DNA of 64,000 nt from Acidobacteriaceae bacterium KBS 89 (GCA_000381605.1 KB906754.1:1261147-1325146), one strand, 5' to 3'; counted from the stretch's first letter, positions 16,310 to 25,530 are shown. Program-made: numbers and translations. Notes: generated by a model not told the origin, from the sequence alone.

Positions 16310-17545
16310 CTAAGCAGATCGATCTGGTGACCGCGATTCGCCTGCGAGCAGGAGCCGCCGTTGATTGCGAAGAATGCTGATGAAAGAAAGATACTTCATC
16401 AGCATGGTGTATCGGTCGCCGCCAATAATTGGAGGAAGGGAGAAGAGAATGCGGTCGATCGTTCTGATTCGCCAGTCGTTGCTGGGCAAGTTGTTCGAAC
16501 TGTAGTGCCCACTTTGATCCTGCTTGGACAAAATGCCTTTCTTCCTTGCGGCCGCGTGGAAGTCGCCATTTGCGTAAAACGGGTCCTGGTCCCCCCATTG
16601 GTCCATCGTGACGGAATAGAGTCTTCTGGCCAGTAAAGGGATTAATGACCCATTGGAAAAGTGCTGGTAGGCATAAGCATACTTCTGATAGCTTTCTGCT
16701 CCGTTGTCCCGAAGTCGCTCCCCATAAAAGAGCAACACTCTTCTTAAAGTCTCATCAACGTGTTGGGGGACGCGCAGCTTACGAGACAGTTGATCCGGAA
16801 GATCGAAAGTATAACCGCTGAAATGGAAGAATATAAGCGGCCATGAACCGTCGATCAGAAAGCCGTCGCCGCTGGCCGAAAGTGGCCTCTCATGCAGATT
16901 CCAATATGCAACGTTGCAACCCGGATGACGCAGAATACGGGTTTTATCGAAGAAACACGGAACGAGATTTACCCACTTCTGATCTACAAACAGACCCGCA
17001 CGCAAATCACTGAAGCCAAGAGTGAGGCAGCGTTCTTCCCACCAGTCAAGGAATTCCCGTCCTTGCGCAGAATTAGAAACCGCGACGAAACCGAGATTGA
17101 AAACGCCCGTTCCAAGCAGGTCTTTCTCATAAACATGTTCTGGGTCCGGGGTAGGTTTGAGGATATGCGGTGTCAGCACGATTGAAGCGGATTCGAGTGC
17201 CTCGTAAATCAGTTCGACAGATTGGAAAATATAAATGTCCGGGTCGAAATAGATGACTTTGTCTGCCCCGGTGGCGAACAAATACTTGAGGAAACTGGGC
17301 TTTACACCTGTGTTCAGTTCCATTACGTCGAATTTGAACGCCAGGGAACGGAATGCCGGCAATCCAAGTTTTTCCACCTCCAGCACCCGAACCCTCGGAT
17401 CGCGTGAAGTGAAATCCTCCGGCAACCGATCTACAAGAAGTAAATGAAACTCGTCGTTCGGGTGAAGCTTGAGGAAGGATTCGGCAAGGGTCCAGCCGAA
17501 ATGGAGATAATTTGCCGAGACAATCGTACAAGCCACACACTTCAT
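16310..17545 (-). CDS. Putative GT-A-fold glycosyltransferase
   Basis: 411 residues. The N-terminus MKCVACTIVSANYLHFGWTL and a DxD-like KVIYFDPDIYIFQ resemble nucleotide-diphospho-sugar transferases of the GT8/DUF-type used in polysaccharide loci. Later conserved pieces include GTGVFNLGFVAVSNS, FVDQKWVNLVPCFF and FFHFSGYTF, all fitting a donor-sugar pocket in a GT-A fold. The C-terminus is basic and probably membrane-associated. It is the first gene of the minus-strand run that continues through the polymerase, methyltransferase, GT4, radical SAM and GT2 genes. Donor and acceptor unknown. Confidence 0.75.
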   Translation of the reverse strand: MKCVACTIVSANYLHFGWTLAESFLKLHPNDEFHLLLVDRLPEDFTSRDPRVRVLEVEKLGLPAFRSLAFKFDVMELNTGVKPSFLKYLFATGADKVIYFDPDIYIFQSVELIYEALESASIVLTPHILKPTPDPEHVYEKDLLGTGVFNLGFVAVSNSAQGREFLDWWEERCLTLGFSDLRAGLFVDQKWVNLVPCFFDKTRILRHPGCNVAYWNLHERPLSASGDGFLIDGSWPLIFFHFSGYTFDLPDQLSRKLRVPQHVDETLRRVLLFYGERLRDNGAESYQKYAYAYQHFSNGSLIPLLARRLYSVTMDQWGDQDPFYANGDFHAAARKKGILSKQDQSGHYSSNNLPSNDWRIRTIDRILFSLPPIIGGDRYTMLMKYLSFISILRNQRRLLLAGESRSPDRSA

Positions 17546-17742
17546 TCTTTGATCCAGTTTCCTTGGGCCGCATTAGTGGCAGCAGATGGGACGGGGCTGT
17601 TCCGCCGACTATCGCAAAGGGGGGCATTCAATGTTGCGACTGCATTTCGCAGCCACTCTTCCCTCGAGATTGTAACACCCAGGCATATAACGGTACCCTT
17701 TGAACGTGCTTGCTGACTGGATTTTGCTCCTATGAGAACATA

Positions 17743-19020
17743 ATGTCTGTGAATCAGTCAGAAGTATCAGCAAGAGTGCTCACCCAGCCCGAAAGCGGCG
17801 TGGATTCGGTTTCTGCTGTGCCGTCCGAAGAAAATATATCTCTTCTGGATATCCTCATCGTCGTTGTTCAATACCGACGGCTGATCCTGAAGATAGCAGC
17901 TTATACAGTGGTTGTTGGAGTGATTGTCTCGCTATTGCTTCCCATTCGATATACGGCAACGACCTCCATTCTGCCGCCACAACAAACGGGGTCCGCAGGC
18001 TCAGCTCTTATGGCACAGCTTGGCGGCCTTAGTTCGGTCGCCTCGCTGGCTGGCGGTGGTTTGGGACTGAGGAATCCGAACGACCTTCAGGTAGCCATGC
18101 TGAAAAGTCGAACGGTCGAAGATGCAATGCTGGATCGCTTCCATTTGGTGGAGCTCTTCAAGGTGAAGCAGAGGTCGGATGCCCGAAGGATGTTCGAGAA
18201 AGTCGTTGATATTGATAGCGGTAACAAGGATGGGCTGATCCGCATTTCCGTCACCGATCGCGACCCTCGGCGCGCTGCGGAGATGACCAACGGATATGTA
18301 GAGGAATTCAAGAGAATGTCCGCTAACCTGGCGGTCACCGAGGCATCGCAGCGTCGACTGTTCTTCGAGCAGCAGCTCACTCAAGCCAAGGACAATCTTG
18401 CCAACGCCGAGGAAGACTTGAAGAAGACCGGGCTGAAGACCGGACTAATACAGTTAGATAGCCAGACTCGCGCGACTATCGAACTGGTCGCCGAACTGCG
18501 AGGGCAGATCGCTGCGAAAGAAGTTCAGATTAACGCTATGCGTTCCTTCGCGACCGGCGAGAATCCTGAACTCCAGATGGCCGAGCAGCAGTTGGCGGGC
18601 CTGCGATCGCAAGCGGAAAAGATGGGGGCTGCCTCTGAAGGCGCGTCGAATGCGCTTATCCCCAAGGGAGGTATGCAGGAAGCAGGGGTCGAATATATAC
18701 GGAAACTCCGAGACGTCAAGTATTTCGAGACCATCTTCGATCTGTTAGCCCGACAGTATGAAATTGCCAAAGTGGACGAGGCACGTCAGGGAGCAACTGT
18801 CCAAGTCGTTGACAAAGCGATAGTCCCTGATAGGCGGTCGTCGCCCAAGCGAACCCTTATCGTGCTTGGTGCGACGGTACTCGGCCTGTTCGTCGGCGTT
18901 GTTTGGGCGTTCTCAAGAGAAGGATTGACGCGGCTATCAAATAACCCAGCGGAACAAGTGCGATTGGAATTGCTAAAACAATCAATCTCGCCTGGGAAGA
19001 AACAAACGACGCAGCCTTGA
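17743..19020 (+). CDS. Wzz/GNVR-type chain-length determinant protein
   Basis: 425 residues from the ATG at 17743; an upstream in-frame start at 17710 would add a Cys-containing leader that looks spurious. Two membrane helices bracket a periplasmic part: about 45-65 (AYTVVVGVIVSLLLP) and about 375-400 (TLIVLGATVLGLFVGVVWAF). The middle is mostly coiled coil (FFEQQLTQAKDNLANAEEDL). It regulates polymer length together with the Wzy protein. No tyrosine-kinase (Wzc) domain follows the second helix, so it is the co-polymerase part only. It is divergent from the glycosyltransferase operon. Confidence 0.87.
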   Translation: MSVNQSEVSARVLTQPESGVDSVSAVPSEENISLLDILIVVVQYRRLILKIAAYTVVVGVIVSLLLPIRYTATTSILPPQQTGSAGSALMAQLGGLSSVASLAGGGLGLRNPNDLQVAMLKSRTVEDAMLDRFHLVELFKVKQRSDARRMFEKVVDIDSGNKDGLIRISVTDRDPRRAAEMTNGYVEEFKRMSANLAVTEASQRRLFFEQQLTQAKDNLANAEEDLKKTGLKTGLIQLDSQTRATIELVAELRGQIAAKEVQINAMRSFATGENPELQMAEQQLAGLRSQAEKMGAASEGASNALIPKGGMQEAGVEYIRKLRDVKYFETIFDLLARQYEIAKVDEARQGATVQVVDKAIVPDRRSSPKRTLIVLGATVLGLFVGVVWAFSREGLTRLSNNPAEQVRLELLKQSISPGKKQTTQP

Positions 19021-19097
19021 GTGCACGGTGCCAAAAATCCTATGGGACGGATTTCACGACTACCGCCAGGCCTTTCAGTGACGCCTAAAAACTCACT

Positions 19098-19113
19098 AAC
19101 CCCACTTGGGGTT
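19098..19113. terminator. Weak hairpin between convergent genes
   Basis: AACCCC, loop ACTT, GGGGTT gives a six-pair stem between the Wzz-like gene and the convergent glycosyltransferase. There is no T-tract on either side, so it may aid termination in both directions but is not a canonical intrinsic terminator. Confidence 0.3.
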
Positions 19114-19128
19114 CGCGTCGTTCGTCCC

Positions 19129-20085
19129 TTATATATCGAACATTATGGCCAGATCTCTTATTGAACTCAAACGGTAGAATCCATAGCGAATGAATGTCGT
19201 GATTCGGAAGATACGGCTTCCTCTCGCTCCGCAGTGAAGATACGCTCCAAGCATATCTCGATGTTTTGACGATAATTCGGCAGAATACGCCCGTAAGAAG
19301 GCTTCAGCCTGACGCTGACTTATCGCCCACTGCATCTGGCGTGCTTCTCTTTTGACAAGACGGCGGAACAGCCTAAGCAAAGACACTGTACTTTTTTCGG
19401 TCCCCACTATGTTCCGATCATGCTGGCGATAAAGAAGGGTCTGAGCCTTTAGCGCGCAGGCCTTGCCAATCGTGCACGCCAATAAGCCAATCCAACGATC
19501 ATGCATGGACGCCTCGCTCGGCATTGCGAATGACAGTTCAAGTAATCGGCGGTTTAGCAGCATGGTGCATCCCGTAACAACATTTCGTCCCAGCAACAAG
19601 GGGAGATGGTGGATCCGGTCCGGCTCAATCTTCTCGTGCGCCCAGAACGATTCATGGAGGGTTCTGAGCTGGTCGTCAACCACCCGCGCATCGGTAAAAA
19701 CCAGCAAAGGGGCGTCTGCTCCCCACCGTGACTCGAGCTCGTCCATCGCCTGCTTCGTTCTGCTCACCTTATCGGACAGCCAGATGTCATCCTGATCGGA
19801 AAAACAGATATATTGTGCGGACGACGCCCGCATGAGGAGCAAGAAATTATCTTTAGGGCTGCCGGTTGCCGGACCTGGAGGCACAATACGAAAGCGGTTA
19901 GGAAGCTTTTCCGCATATTCGTTCAGAATGCTAATCGTTGCATCGCTTGATCCGTCATCTCTAGCCAGAACGCGAAGGTGGACATAGTCCTGTGCCAGAA
20001 TGGAATCAATCTGCTCACGCAAGAATCGCTCGCCATTATAGGTAGCGAGCAGCACTTCGACTTCGGGCTTGGCCGGTGGGGTCAT
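19129..20085 (-). CDS. Glycosyltransferase family 2 (rhamnosyltransferase-like)
   Basis: 318 residues from the ATG at 20085, which overlaps the stop of the upstream gene as ATGA and so implies translational coupling; in-frame starts at 20115 and 20157 would overlap it more. Signatures: VEVLLATYNGERFLREQID, VLARDDGSSDATISIL, YICFSDQDDIWL, and later GCTMLLNRRLL with MHDRWIGLLA. The SDQDDIW motif is characteristic of rhamnosyl- and related GT2 enzymes, fitting the rml genes at 32-37 kb. Likely adds a sugar to the lipid-linked repeat unit. Confidence 0.87.
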   Translation of the reverse strand: MTPPAKPEVEVLLATYNGERFLREQIDSILAQDYVHLRVLARDDGSSDATISILNEYAEKLPNRFRIVPPGPATGSPKDNFLLLMRASSAQYICFSDQDDIWLSDKVSRTKQAMDELESRWGADAPLLVFTDARVVDDQLRTLHESFWAHEKIEPDRIHHLPLLLGRNVVTGCTMLLNRRLLELSFAMPSEASMHDRWIGLLACTIGKACALKAQTLLYRQHDRNIVGTEKSTVSLLRLFRRLVKREARQMQWAISQRQAEAFLRAYSAELSSKHRDMLGAYLHCGARGSRIFRITTFIRYGFYRLSSIRDLAIMFDI

Positions 20086-20942
20086 GATCTCAGCGCCGAC
20101 TTCAACATGCGCCATGTCTGGTTTACCTCTTTGCTGCGCAGGATGCGACCGGCGCATGCGCGAAGCAAACGCAGTCTGCGCCTCAGCTGATCGCCGGTCG
20201 ACCCGAAGCGATGGTAGAAGCGGTATTCGGCGTCGAGTATGCTGGCCTGTCTCTGGGTGAAGGCGAGGTCGGTGCGGCCTTCCTGGTTGGAGGACAGTTC
20301 GTGCTGGAGCGTGGCGTTCAGGACGTAGAGACGTCCGCCGCGATCCTGCAAGGCGGCGAAGGTGGCGTGGTCGAGGTAGTCGAGTGGGAAGTCTTCGGGG
20401 AAGCCGCCTATCGCCGCGACAGCGCGCACTCTAAGAACAGCCCCGGAGTTGAAGACATGGAGCCGGTCCGGGGAGATGCCGGATGCGCCGTTGGCGATGG
20501 GTCTGGCAGGGCCGAACGCGGGAGGATGGATGGGCGAACACACTACGCCGCGTTCTGTCAGCCTGGGGACCAGGGCAACAACTTCCTGCTGATGCGCGAG
20601 GCTCTCAATCTGCGCGGAGACTTCGGCGAGGTAGTCGCGGGTGAGGGTGGTGTCCTGGTCGAGCAGCAGGAGCCAGGGAATGGATTTCCGCTGGGCGGAC
20701 TGGAGGGCGAGGTTGTAGCAGGCGGCGAGGCCGGGATTGGCGGGGTTGGGGATGTAGGGGCCGTTATATCCCGCCGGGCGCGGTTGAGGCTGGGGACTGT
20801 TGTCGAAGAGCATCAGATCGATCACAGCGGCGGCTTGCGGATCGGCTGCCATGAAGCCGCGGAGAGAGCAGAACGCCTGACTGGCGTCGGCGGCTACGCG
20901 ATAGAGCACGATCACGGCGAGAATCGTCTGGCTTTCCATCAT
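20082..20942 (-). CDS. Glycosyltransferase family 2 (rhamnosyltransferase-like)
   Basis: 286 residues. Conserved pieces are ILAVIVLYRVAADASQAF, NPANPGLAACYNLAL, LLLLDQDTTLTRDYLAEV and FNSGAVLRVRAVAAIGGF, which are the RfbF/RfbN rhamnosyltransferase-type blocks (LLLDQDT in place of DDG). Start: ATGATG at 20942 is preceded directly by GGAGG, so the second ATG (20939) or a slightly later start may be used. It is co-transcribed with the GT2 gene at 19129 (ATGA overlap) and divergent from the methyltransferase at 21022, with about 80 bases between them. Confidence 0.85.
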   Translation of the reverse strand: MMESQTILAVIVLYRVAADASQAFCSLRGFMAADPQAAAVIDLMLFDNSPQPQPRPAGYNGPYIPNPANPGLAACYNLALQSAQRKSIPWLLLLDQDTTLTRDYLAEVSAQIESLAHQQEVVALVPRLTERGVVCSPIHPPAFGPARPIANGASGISPDRLHVFNSGAVLRVRAVAAIGGFPEDFPLDYLDHATFAALQDRGGRLYVLNATLQHELSSNQEGRTDLAFTQRQASILDAEYRFYHRFGSTGDQLRRRLRLLRACAGRILRSKEVNQTWRMLKSALRS

Positions 20943-21008
20943 CCTCCGCTAGTCTCTCAGACCATTGGGGAGCGGTTCAATCGTTTTCGGAAGATGTGCG
21001 AACGCTTG

Positions 21009-21014
21009 TATAAT
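21009..21014 (+). promoter_or_regulatory. TATAAT box seven bases before a start codon (possible leaderless promoter)
   Basis: A perfect TATAAT lies at 21009-21014 and the ATG of the methyltransferase at 21022. Transcription from such a box would start at or next to the ATG. The expected -35 position (about 20986-20991) holds TTCGGA-like sequence, a poor match. No ribosome site is visible before this ATG, in line with leaderless translation. Confidence 0.35.
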
Positions 21015-21021
21015 CTGGATG

Positions 21022-21774
21022 ATGGCGACGATCTTCCAGCGCATCTTAGGTCGCGCCCGACGCATGGCACAGGGGCGCATTCGCCATCATCGCCTTTACC
21101 TGTCGTACGTATCAGGGAAGCGAGGCCTTGAGATTGGCGGCCCTAGCGCGGTGTTTCGCTCAAGGCAACCGATTGATCTCTACGACCATCTGGGCACGCT
21201 CGACAACTGCGACTTCGCTAGGTCCACGGTATGGGCCGAGCAGCACGACGCTTACGTCTTCGCCAGGGGTAAACCGGCCGGATGCAGCATCTTCTGCGAT
21301 GGATCGGCTCTGGAGCCGGTGGCTGACGGCGCTTACGACTTCATCCTGTCGTCGCACAATCTGGAACACTTCGCCAACCCGGTTAAGGCCCTGATGGAGT
21401 GGAAGCGCGTCCTTGGCCCGTCCGGTGCGCTGATCCTCGTGCTTCCTTACTACAAAAATACCTTCGACCATCGTCGCGAGCCGACCAGTGTCGATCACAT
21501 GTTCAGCGACTACGAGCACGGCGTAGGCGAAGACGACCTGACCCACCTGCCGGAGATACTGGAGAAGCACGACCTCTCGAAGGATCCCGGGGTCACGGAC
21601 GTCGAAAACTTCCGGATTCGGTCCCTGAAGAACATCGAGAACCGATGTCTTCATCATCACGTGTTCGACGAGCGCAACAGCCGGGAACTGATCGAGCGTG
21701 CCGGCTTTGCCGTGCATAGCGTGGACAGGGCCTTCCCCTTTCACCTGTCTCTGCTGGCGACGAAGGTCTCGTGA
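21022..21774 (+). CDS. Class I SAM-dependent methyltransferase
   Basis: 250 residues from ATG 21022; the frame is open upstream to 20965 but the upstream part overlaps the promoter. Motif I-like block is KRGLEIGGPSAVF, followed by IDLYDHLG and YDFILSSHNLEHFANPVKAL, then WKRVLGPSGALILVLPYY, the order seen in Methyltransf_11/23 enzymes. The N-terminal basic helix (RILGRARRMAQGRIRHH) may bind membrane or glycan. It is a probable sugar or glycan methyltransferase of the surrounding exopolysaccharide locus; substrate not deducible. Confidence 0.8.
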   Translation: MATIFQRILGRARRMAQGRIRHHRLYLSYVSGKRGLEIGGPSAVFRSRQPIDLYDHLGTLDNCDFARSTVWAEQHDAYVFARGKPAGCSIFCDGSALEPVADGAYDFILSSHNLEHFANPVKALMEWKRVLGPSGALILVLPYYKNTFDHRREPTSVDHMFSDYEHGVGEDDLTHLPEILEKHDLSKDPGVTDVENFRIRSLKNIENRCLHHHVFDERNSRELIERAGFAVHSVDRAFPFHLSLLATKVS

Positions 21775-21886
21775 GCAGGTCGGCGCCGCGGCATGATCAC
21801 TCGCGCGGTTCAATCGCATCGGGCCAGGTCGCGAAGGTAGTCCTCGCCTGCACCGCCCTGGATGCCATTATAGAATCGCTTAAGGC

Positions 21887-22828
21887 ATGAGATTTGAATC
21901 TTCCGGCCCAAGGGACACCGTGACCTCAACTGTTTTAACTCCTCCCCCATGCCACGGATGCGGCGGAGCCTCCGCTCACCTGGTGACTACGAAGGACTTC
22001 AATCGAAAGACCACCGAGGCCTCGTTTCAATACTTTCAGTGCCACCGCTGCCGTCTTGTTTTTATGGATCCCATTCCTGACGACATGCGGCCCTTCTACA
22101 AGGGCGGCTATCAGCAGATCCCAGCCAGCCTCGCCGAACTTAGGGCCATTGCCGCCGATGATCTCTATCGCATCGACCCAGTTCTGCGCTACAAGAGCTC
22201 CGGCAAACTGCTCGAAATCGGCCCTTGGATAGGAGCCTTCAGCTGCAACGCGAAGGATGCCGGATTTGACGTGACCGCCATCGAAATCGACCAGAACTGC
22301 GTAAACTTCCTCAACGATTGCGTCGGCATTCGGGCGTTGCAGTCTTCCAATCCCTCCTCCACCATGGCCGAGTTGCAAGAAAGCTTTGACGCCATCGCGC
22401 TCGGGCATTGCCTGGAGCATCTGCCCGAGCCGTGGTTGGTCATCCAAAGGGCCGCCGAGCGGCTTGCCCCCGGCGGTATCCTCCTCATCACGATCCCCAA
22501 CATCAAAAGCAACGAGTTTGCCTTTCTGGGGGCAGCGTGGCGACACCTCGATGCGCCCCGGCATATCTACTTTTACCCGCCCGATTCGCTCCGCCAACTC
22601 GCCCGGTCCTGCGGTCTTGAGGAGGTGGAGTTGACCACCACCGATCGACTCAGCCTGCTGCTGAGCCGCGAGGCCTGGCATTACTGGGCTGTCGCCCGGT
22701 TTCGCCTCAAATATCTACGCGGCGCGATCGGCCGATTGGGTTTTTTGATCTCGAGGCGGAAGGCGCTGAGGGACAACTCGGGCTCCGGAATAACCGCGGT
22801 CTTTCGCCGTCCCGTCTCCAGAGGCTAA
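21887..22828 (+). CDS. Class I methyltransferase with N-terminal zinc-binding motif
   Basis: 313 residues. The N-terminus carries PCHGCGG and, some 30 residues on, CHRCRLVFMDP, two CxxC pairs that form the small zinc knuckle found in this methyltransferase family (Methyltransf_23 with metal-binding head). The SAM fold follows: GKLLEIGPWIGAFSCNA, VTAIEIDQNCVNFL, FDAIALGHCLEHLPEPWLVI and LLITIPNI. Such proteins occur in exopolysaccharide and deoxysugar gene clusters. Start at 21887 gives a short leader; TAAGG lies just before it. Probably C- or O-methylates a nucleotide-linked or lipid-linked sugar. Confidence 0.83.
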   Translation: MRFESSGPRDTVTSTVLTPPPCHGCGGASAHLVTTKDFNRKTTEASFQYFQCHRCRLVFMDPIPDDMRPFYKGGYQQIPASLAELRAIAADDLYRIDPVLRYKSSGKLLEIGPWIGAFSCNAKDAGFDVTAIEIDQNCVNFLNDCVGIRALQSSNPSSTMAELQESFDAIALGHCLEHLPEPWLVIQRAAERLAPGGILLITIPNIKSNEFAFLGAAWRHLDAPRHIYFYPPDSLRQLARSCGLEEVELTTTDRLSLLLSREAWHYWAVARFRLKYLRGAIGRLGFLISRRKALRDNSGSGITAVFRRPVSRG

Positions 22829-22856
22829 ACAGGGAAGCAAGTGTGACGGCACTCCT

Positions 22857-22895
22857 AGGCTCGCCGCCAAGCGAATGTCATCCGCTTGGTTGTGA
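22857..22895 (-). repeat. Duplicated flippase 3' tail upstream of the tylF-like gene
   Basis: 39 bases match 37 of 39 with 23898-23936, the last codons of the flippase gene. Read on the minus strand this copy encodes TTKRMTFAWRRA followed by TAG, against TTKRMTFALRRA and TAA in the intact gene. The reading frame and stop are kept, so it is a true gene-end remnant. The two copies flank the tylF-like gene in direct orientation. Confidence 0.8.
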
Positions 22896-22958
22896 TCACT
22901 GCGGTATGCTTCTTGAGTACAACAAGTTACACATTCTTTTTCTAACGGGGGAACATTT

Positions 22959-23723
22959 TTGGGATTCGGGATAGGGACCGGGATAAAGACTTGGCTCTTG
23001 AGCCAGGTCTTCGACTATCAGTCAGACGGCGTAGCAGTGAAGGGGAAAAACATCTCTTCGTTGAGCGAGGCAGCGTTCGACCATGCCTTTAAGGAAGCCA
23101 CTCGACTGAATGCGGAGGGCTGGGGTGGCACGGCGCCTGATATACGTTGGCGCGCTCATGTTTGCTGCTGGGCGGCGAAAAATGCCCTTTCGCTTAGGGG
23201 CGATTTCGTTGAGTGCGGTGTCCATACGGGGCTGCTCTCTCTTACTGTCGCCCATTTCCTCGACTTCGCCAAACTCGATCGAAAATTCTGGCTGCTTGAC
23301 ACGTTCAAGGGCATTCCGCTGGAGCGAGTGTCGGATGAGGAGAAGTCCCACGCCGAACAGCTAAACGCCGATGTCTTTTTCGATTGCTACGATCTGGCTC
23401 GCCGTAATTTCGAGCCATTCGCAAATGCACGGCTTGTTCGAGGCATCCTTCCAGACAGTCTCGCCGAGACTCAGATCGATCAGATTGCATATCTCTCCAT
23501 CGATCTGAATAACGCGGCCGCGGAAATGGCTACGATTGAACTCTTGTGGTCTAAAATGTCGCCGGGTGCCATAGTCATCTTGGATGACTACGCTTTTACA
23601 GGATATGAGAGCCAATTTCGCGCGTGGAACAACTTTGCCGAGAGCCACAATTTAATGATTTTGACGGTTCCTACCGGACAGGGGATTCTGATTAAACCAG
23701 CCTCATTGACTCCGAATCCGTAA
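22959..23723 (+). CDS. TylF/macrocin O-methyltransferase-like protein
   Basis: 254 residues. Recognisable blocks of the TylF family: GDFVECGVHTGLLSLTVA (SAM-binding), KFWLLDTFKGIPLERVSDEE, QIAYLSIDLNNAAAEMATIE and SPGAIVILDDYAFTGYESQ, the metal and sugar-binding Asp clusters. Family members O-methylate deoxysugars in antibiotics and polysaccharides. It begins with TTG at 22959, supported by GGGGGA seven bases upstream. It lies between two copies of a flippase tail, so it was probably inserted into an older flippase neighbourhood. It likely methylates a rhamnose or related residue of the polysaccharide. Confidence 0.85.
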   Translation: MGFGIGTGIKTWLLSQVFDYQSDGVAVKGKNISSLSEAAFDHAFKEATRLNAEGWGGTAPDIRWRAHVCCWAAKNALSLRGDFVECGVHTGLLSLTVAHFLDFAKLDRKFWLLDTFKGIPLERVSDEEKSHAEQLNADVFFDCYDLARRNFEPFANARLVRGILPDSLAETQIDQIAYLSIDLNNAAAEMATIELLWSKMSPGAIVILDDYAFTGYESQFRAWNNFAESHNLMILTVPTGQGILIKPASLTPNP

Positions 23724-23895
23724 AACTGGCGCCGTAGCTCTATATGGATCGAACCTGGCGAAGCCCCAACACCACCATCGATCACCGCTCTTGTCACAGT
23801 GCCTGCGTCCGCCATTCCGGCCACCGTTAGTGTCTCCTTGCCGGGAGACTTTTCACTTGCGACGATATGGCCCGCTTTGTGACGAATCGTTGCCA

Positions 23896-25530
23896 TTAGG
23901 CTCGCCGCAATGCGAATGTCATCCGCTTGGTTGTGACCTGCTTCAGAAGCGCCCGCTCGCCCCGCGAGAGGCCGACAAACCAAGCCAGCAACCCAGTGCT
24001 GATCGCCCATCCGATCCAAAGCGCCGGCGTCAGGCTCGGTGGTCCGGTGCGCCACCACATGGGCAGCAGCAAGGCTGACGGGACGGCCATCGAGGCCGGG
24101 CGAACAATGCCTCCGGCAAGAAGACGAAGTCTCGGAATCGCAAAGTTGACCTGCGTGTAGTCCATGCTGATTCCGAAGAGCATCGCAACGCTGACGGCTG
24201 AGCCGATAAGAGTTCCGAGCGCTACGCCCATTGCGCCATAGTGCCACGCCAGCCAGATACTCGATGAGAGGTTAACCACTGCTTCCGTGATTGCAGGCAC
24301 TGTAGCGACCCGTTGCCTGGACAGCGCCACCACCATCGTGGCATAGGGCCCACAGAGATTGCGAAGGATGTTGGCGAGCAGCAGGATCTGCAGAAATCGA
24401 ATGGAATGCTGTGCGTAGTCCCGCCCCACCCAGAGCCGCAGCAGTTCGTACCCGGCCATCATCAGCGGGAGTCCCGTCACCAGAAGTATCAACGTGGAAT
24501 AGCGCGTCGTGCGCAGCAGGATCGCCCCCATCTCCTGCGGGGAGCGTTCAACGCTTAAAGCGGATGCCGCCGGCAGAAGAGGGCCGAGCAAGGCCCCGAT
24601 GACAGTCAGAATCAAAGTTGTCGGCGCGGCTGCAATCGAATAGAACGCCACTTCGCCGAACGCATAGTGGCCCACAACGGTCACGTCGATCCCAGTGATG
24701 AAAAGCATGCACATGGACCAGATCGTCAGGACACCGCAGTACCCCAACATGCGGCGGAGCATGGTGAAGTCGATCGCACGGAGGTTGATCTCGATGTGGG
24801 CCGCCAGCCTTTTCCAAAGCCCGACCTGCAGCGCCGCTCCGACTACGTTTGCCGCTGCGACCGCTGCGCCCATGACCACCAGGCTGCTGTGCGTTGCGAC
24901 CGCGATGCCAACCGCTGATGCATACAGCAGGCGCGTTGCCACCGTCGTCAGCATCGGGATTTCGTAACGTTGGAGCCCGAGAAAGATAGCGGAAAAGACC
25001 GATGCCGCCAGTGAAATCGACAACGAAACACCTACCAGCACGATGGCGTACCGCGCGCCGACTTGCAGATCGGGAGGCATGTTGCGAAACAACTCCGGGA
25101 CACGCCAGGCAAGCACTCCGGTCAACAGAATTCCTAATGCGCTGGCTGCAAGGATGATCATGAAGCCCGCGCTGGCACAGCGTCCGCAGCCCTCAAAGTC
25201 CTGCCTAGCCTCAAACTCTGCGATGTACTTTGCGATCGCCGTCTGGACTCCGAAATCCAGATAACCGACGTACGCCCCTAACTGCAGCACGAGAACCCAG
25301 GCACCGTACGTGGCTACCGGAAGATGATGGGTCAGGTAGGCGGGAAGCAGAATTCCAATCAGGCTGGTTACAACCAGCCGGAAGACATTCGCGGCGGAAT
25401 TCCGGGCGAACCTGGACATCCTTCCGGAGAGCGGCGCAACTTCCACCTCCACGGGAAGTGAGGTCGAAGAAAGGTTTGCACTCACTGCCTCCGTCACACC
25501 TGTCGCGTTGCTTGGCTCAGCGGTTTCCAT
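23896..25530 (-). CDS. Wzx-type polysaccharide flippase (MATE/PST family)
   Basis: 544 residues with about 12-14 membrane helices and a soluble N-terminal 35-residue tail. The start of the transport core, RFARNSAANVFRLVVTSLIG, and the following YLTHHLPVATYGAWVLV block are typical of Wzx/PST flippases, which move lipid-linked repeat units to the periplasm. ATG at 25530 is preceded by AGGGACGG. A duplicated copy of its last 12 codons exists at 22857-22895. It lies 445 bases downstream of the SLBB export gene in the same orientation. Confidence 0.87.
   Translation of the reverse strand: METAEPSNATGVTEAVSANLSSTSLPVEVEVAPLSGRMSRFARNSAANVFRLVVTSLIGILLPAYLTHHLPVATYGAWVLVLQLGAYVGYLDFGVQTAIAKYIAEFEARQDFEGCGRCASAGFMIILAASALGILLTGVLAWRVPELFRNMPPDLQVGARYAIVLVGVSLSISLAASVFSAIFLGLQRYEIPMLTTVATRLLYASAVGIAVATHSSLVVMGAAVAAANVVGAALQVGLWKRLAAHIEINLRAIDFTMLRRMLGYCGVLTIWSMCMLFITGIDVTVVGHYAFGEVAFYSIAAAPTTLILTVIGALLGPLLPAASALSVERSPQEMGAILLRTTRYSTLILLVTGLPLMMAGYELLRLWVGRDYAQHSIRFLQILLLANILRNLCGPYATMVVALSRQRVATVPAITEAVVNLSSSIWLAWHYGAMGVALGTLIGSAVSVAMLFGISMDYTQVNFAIPRLRLLAGGIVRPASMAVPSALLLPMWWRTGPPSLTPALWIGWAISTGLLAWFVGLSRGERALLKQVTTKRMTFALRRA

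Noticed and set aside
20211..21131. 306-codon plus frame opposite the GT2 gene
   Set aside because: Antisense to a gene with clear GT2 motifs; no domain, no ribosome site.
23588..24247. 219-codon minus frame across the tylF end and flippase end
   Set aside because: Overlaps two well-supported genes and shows no family motif.
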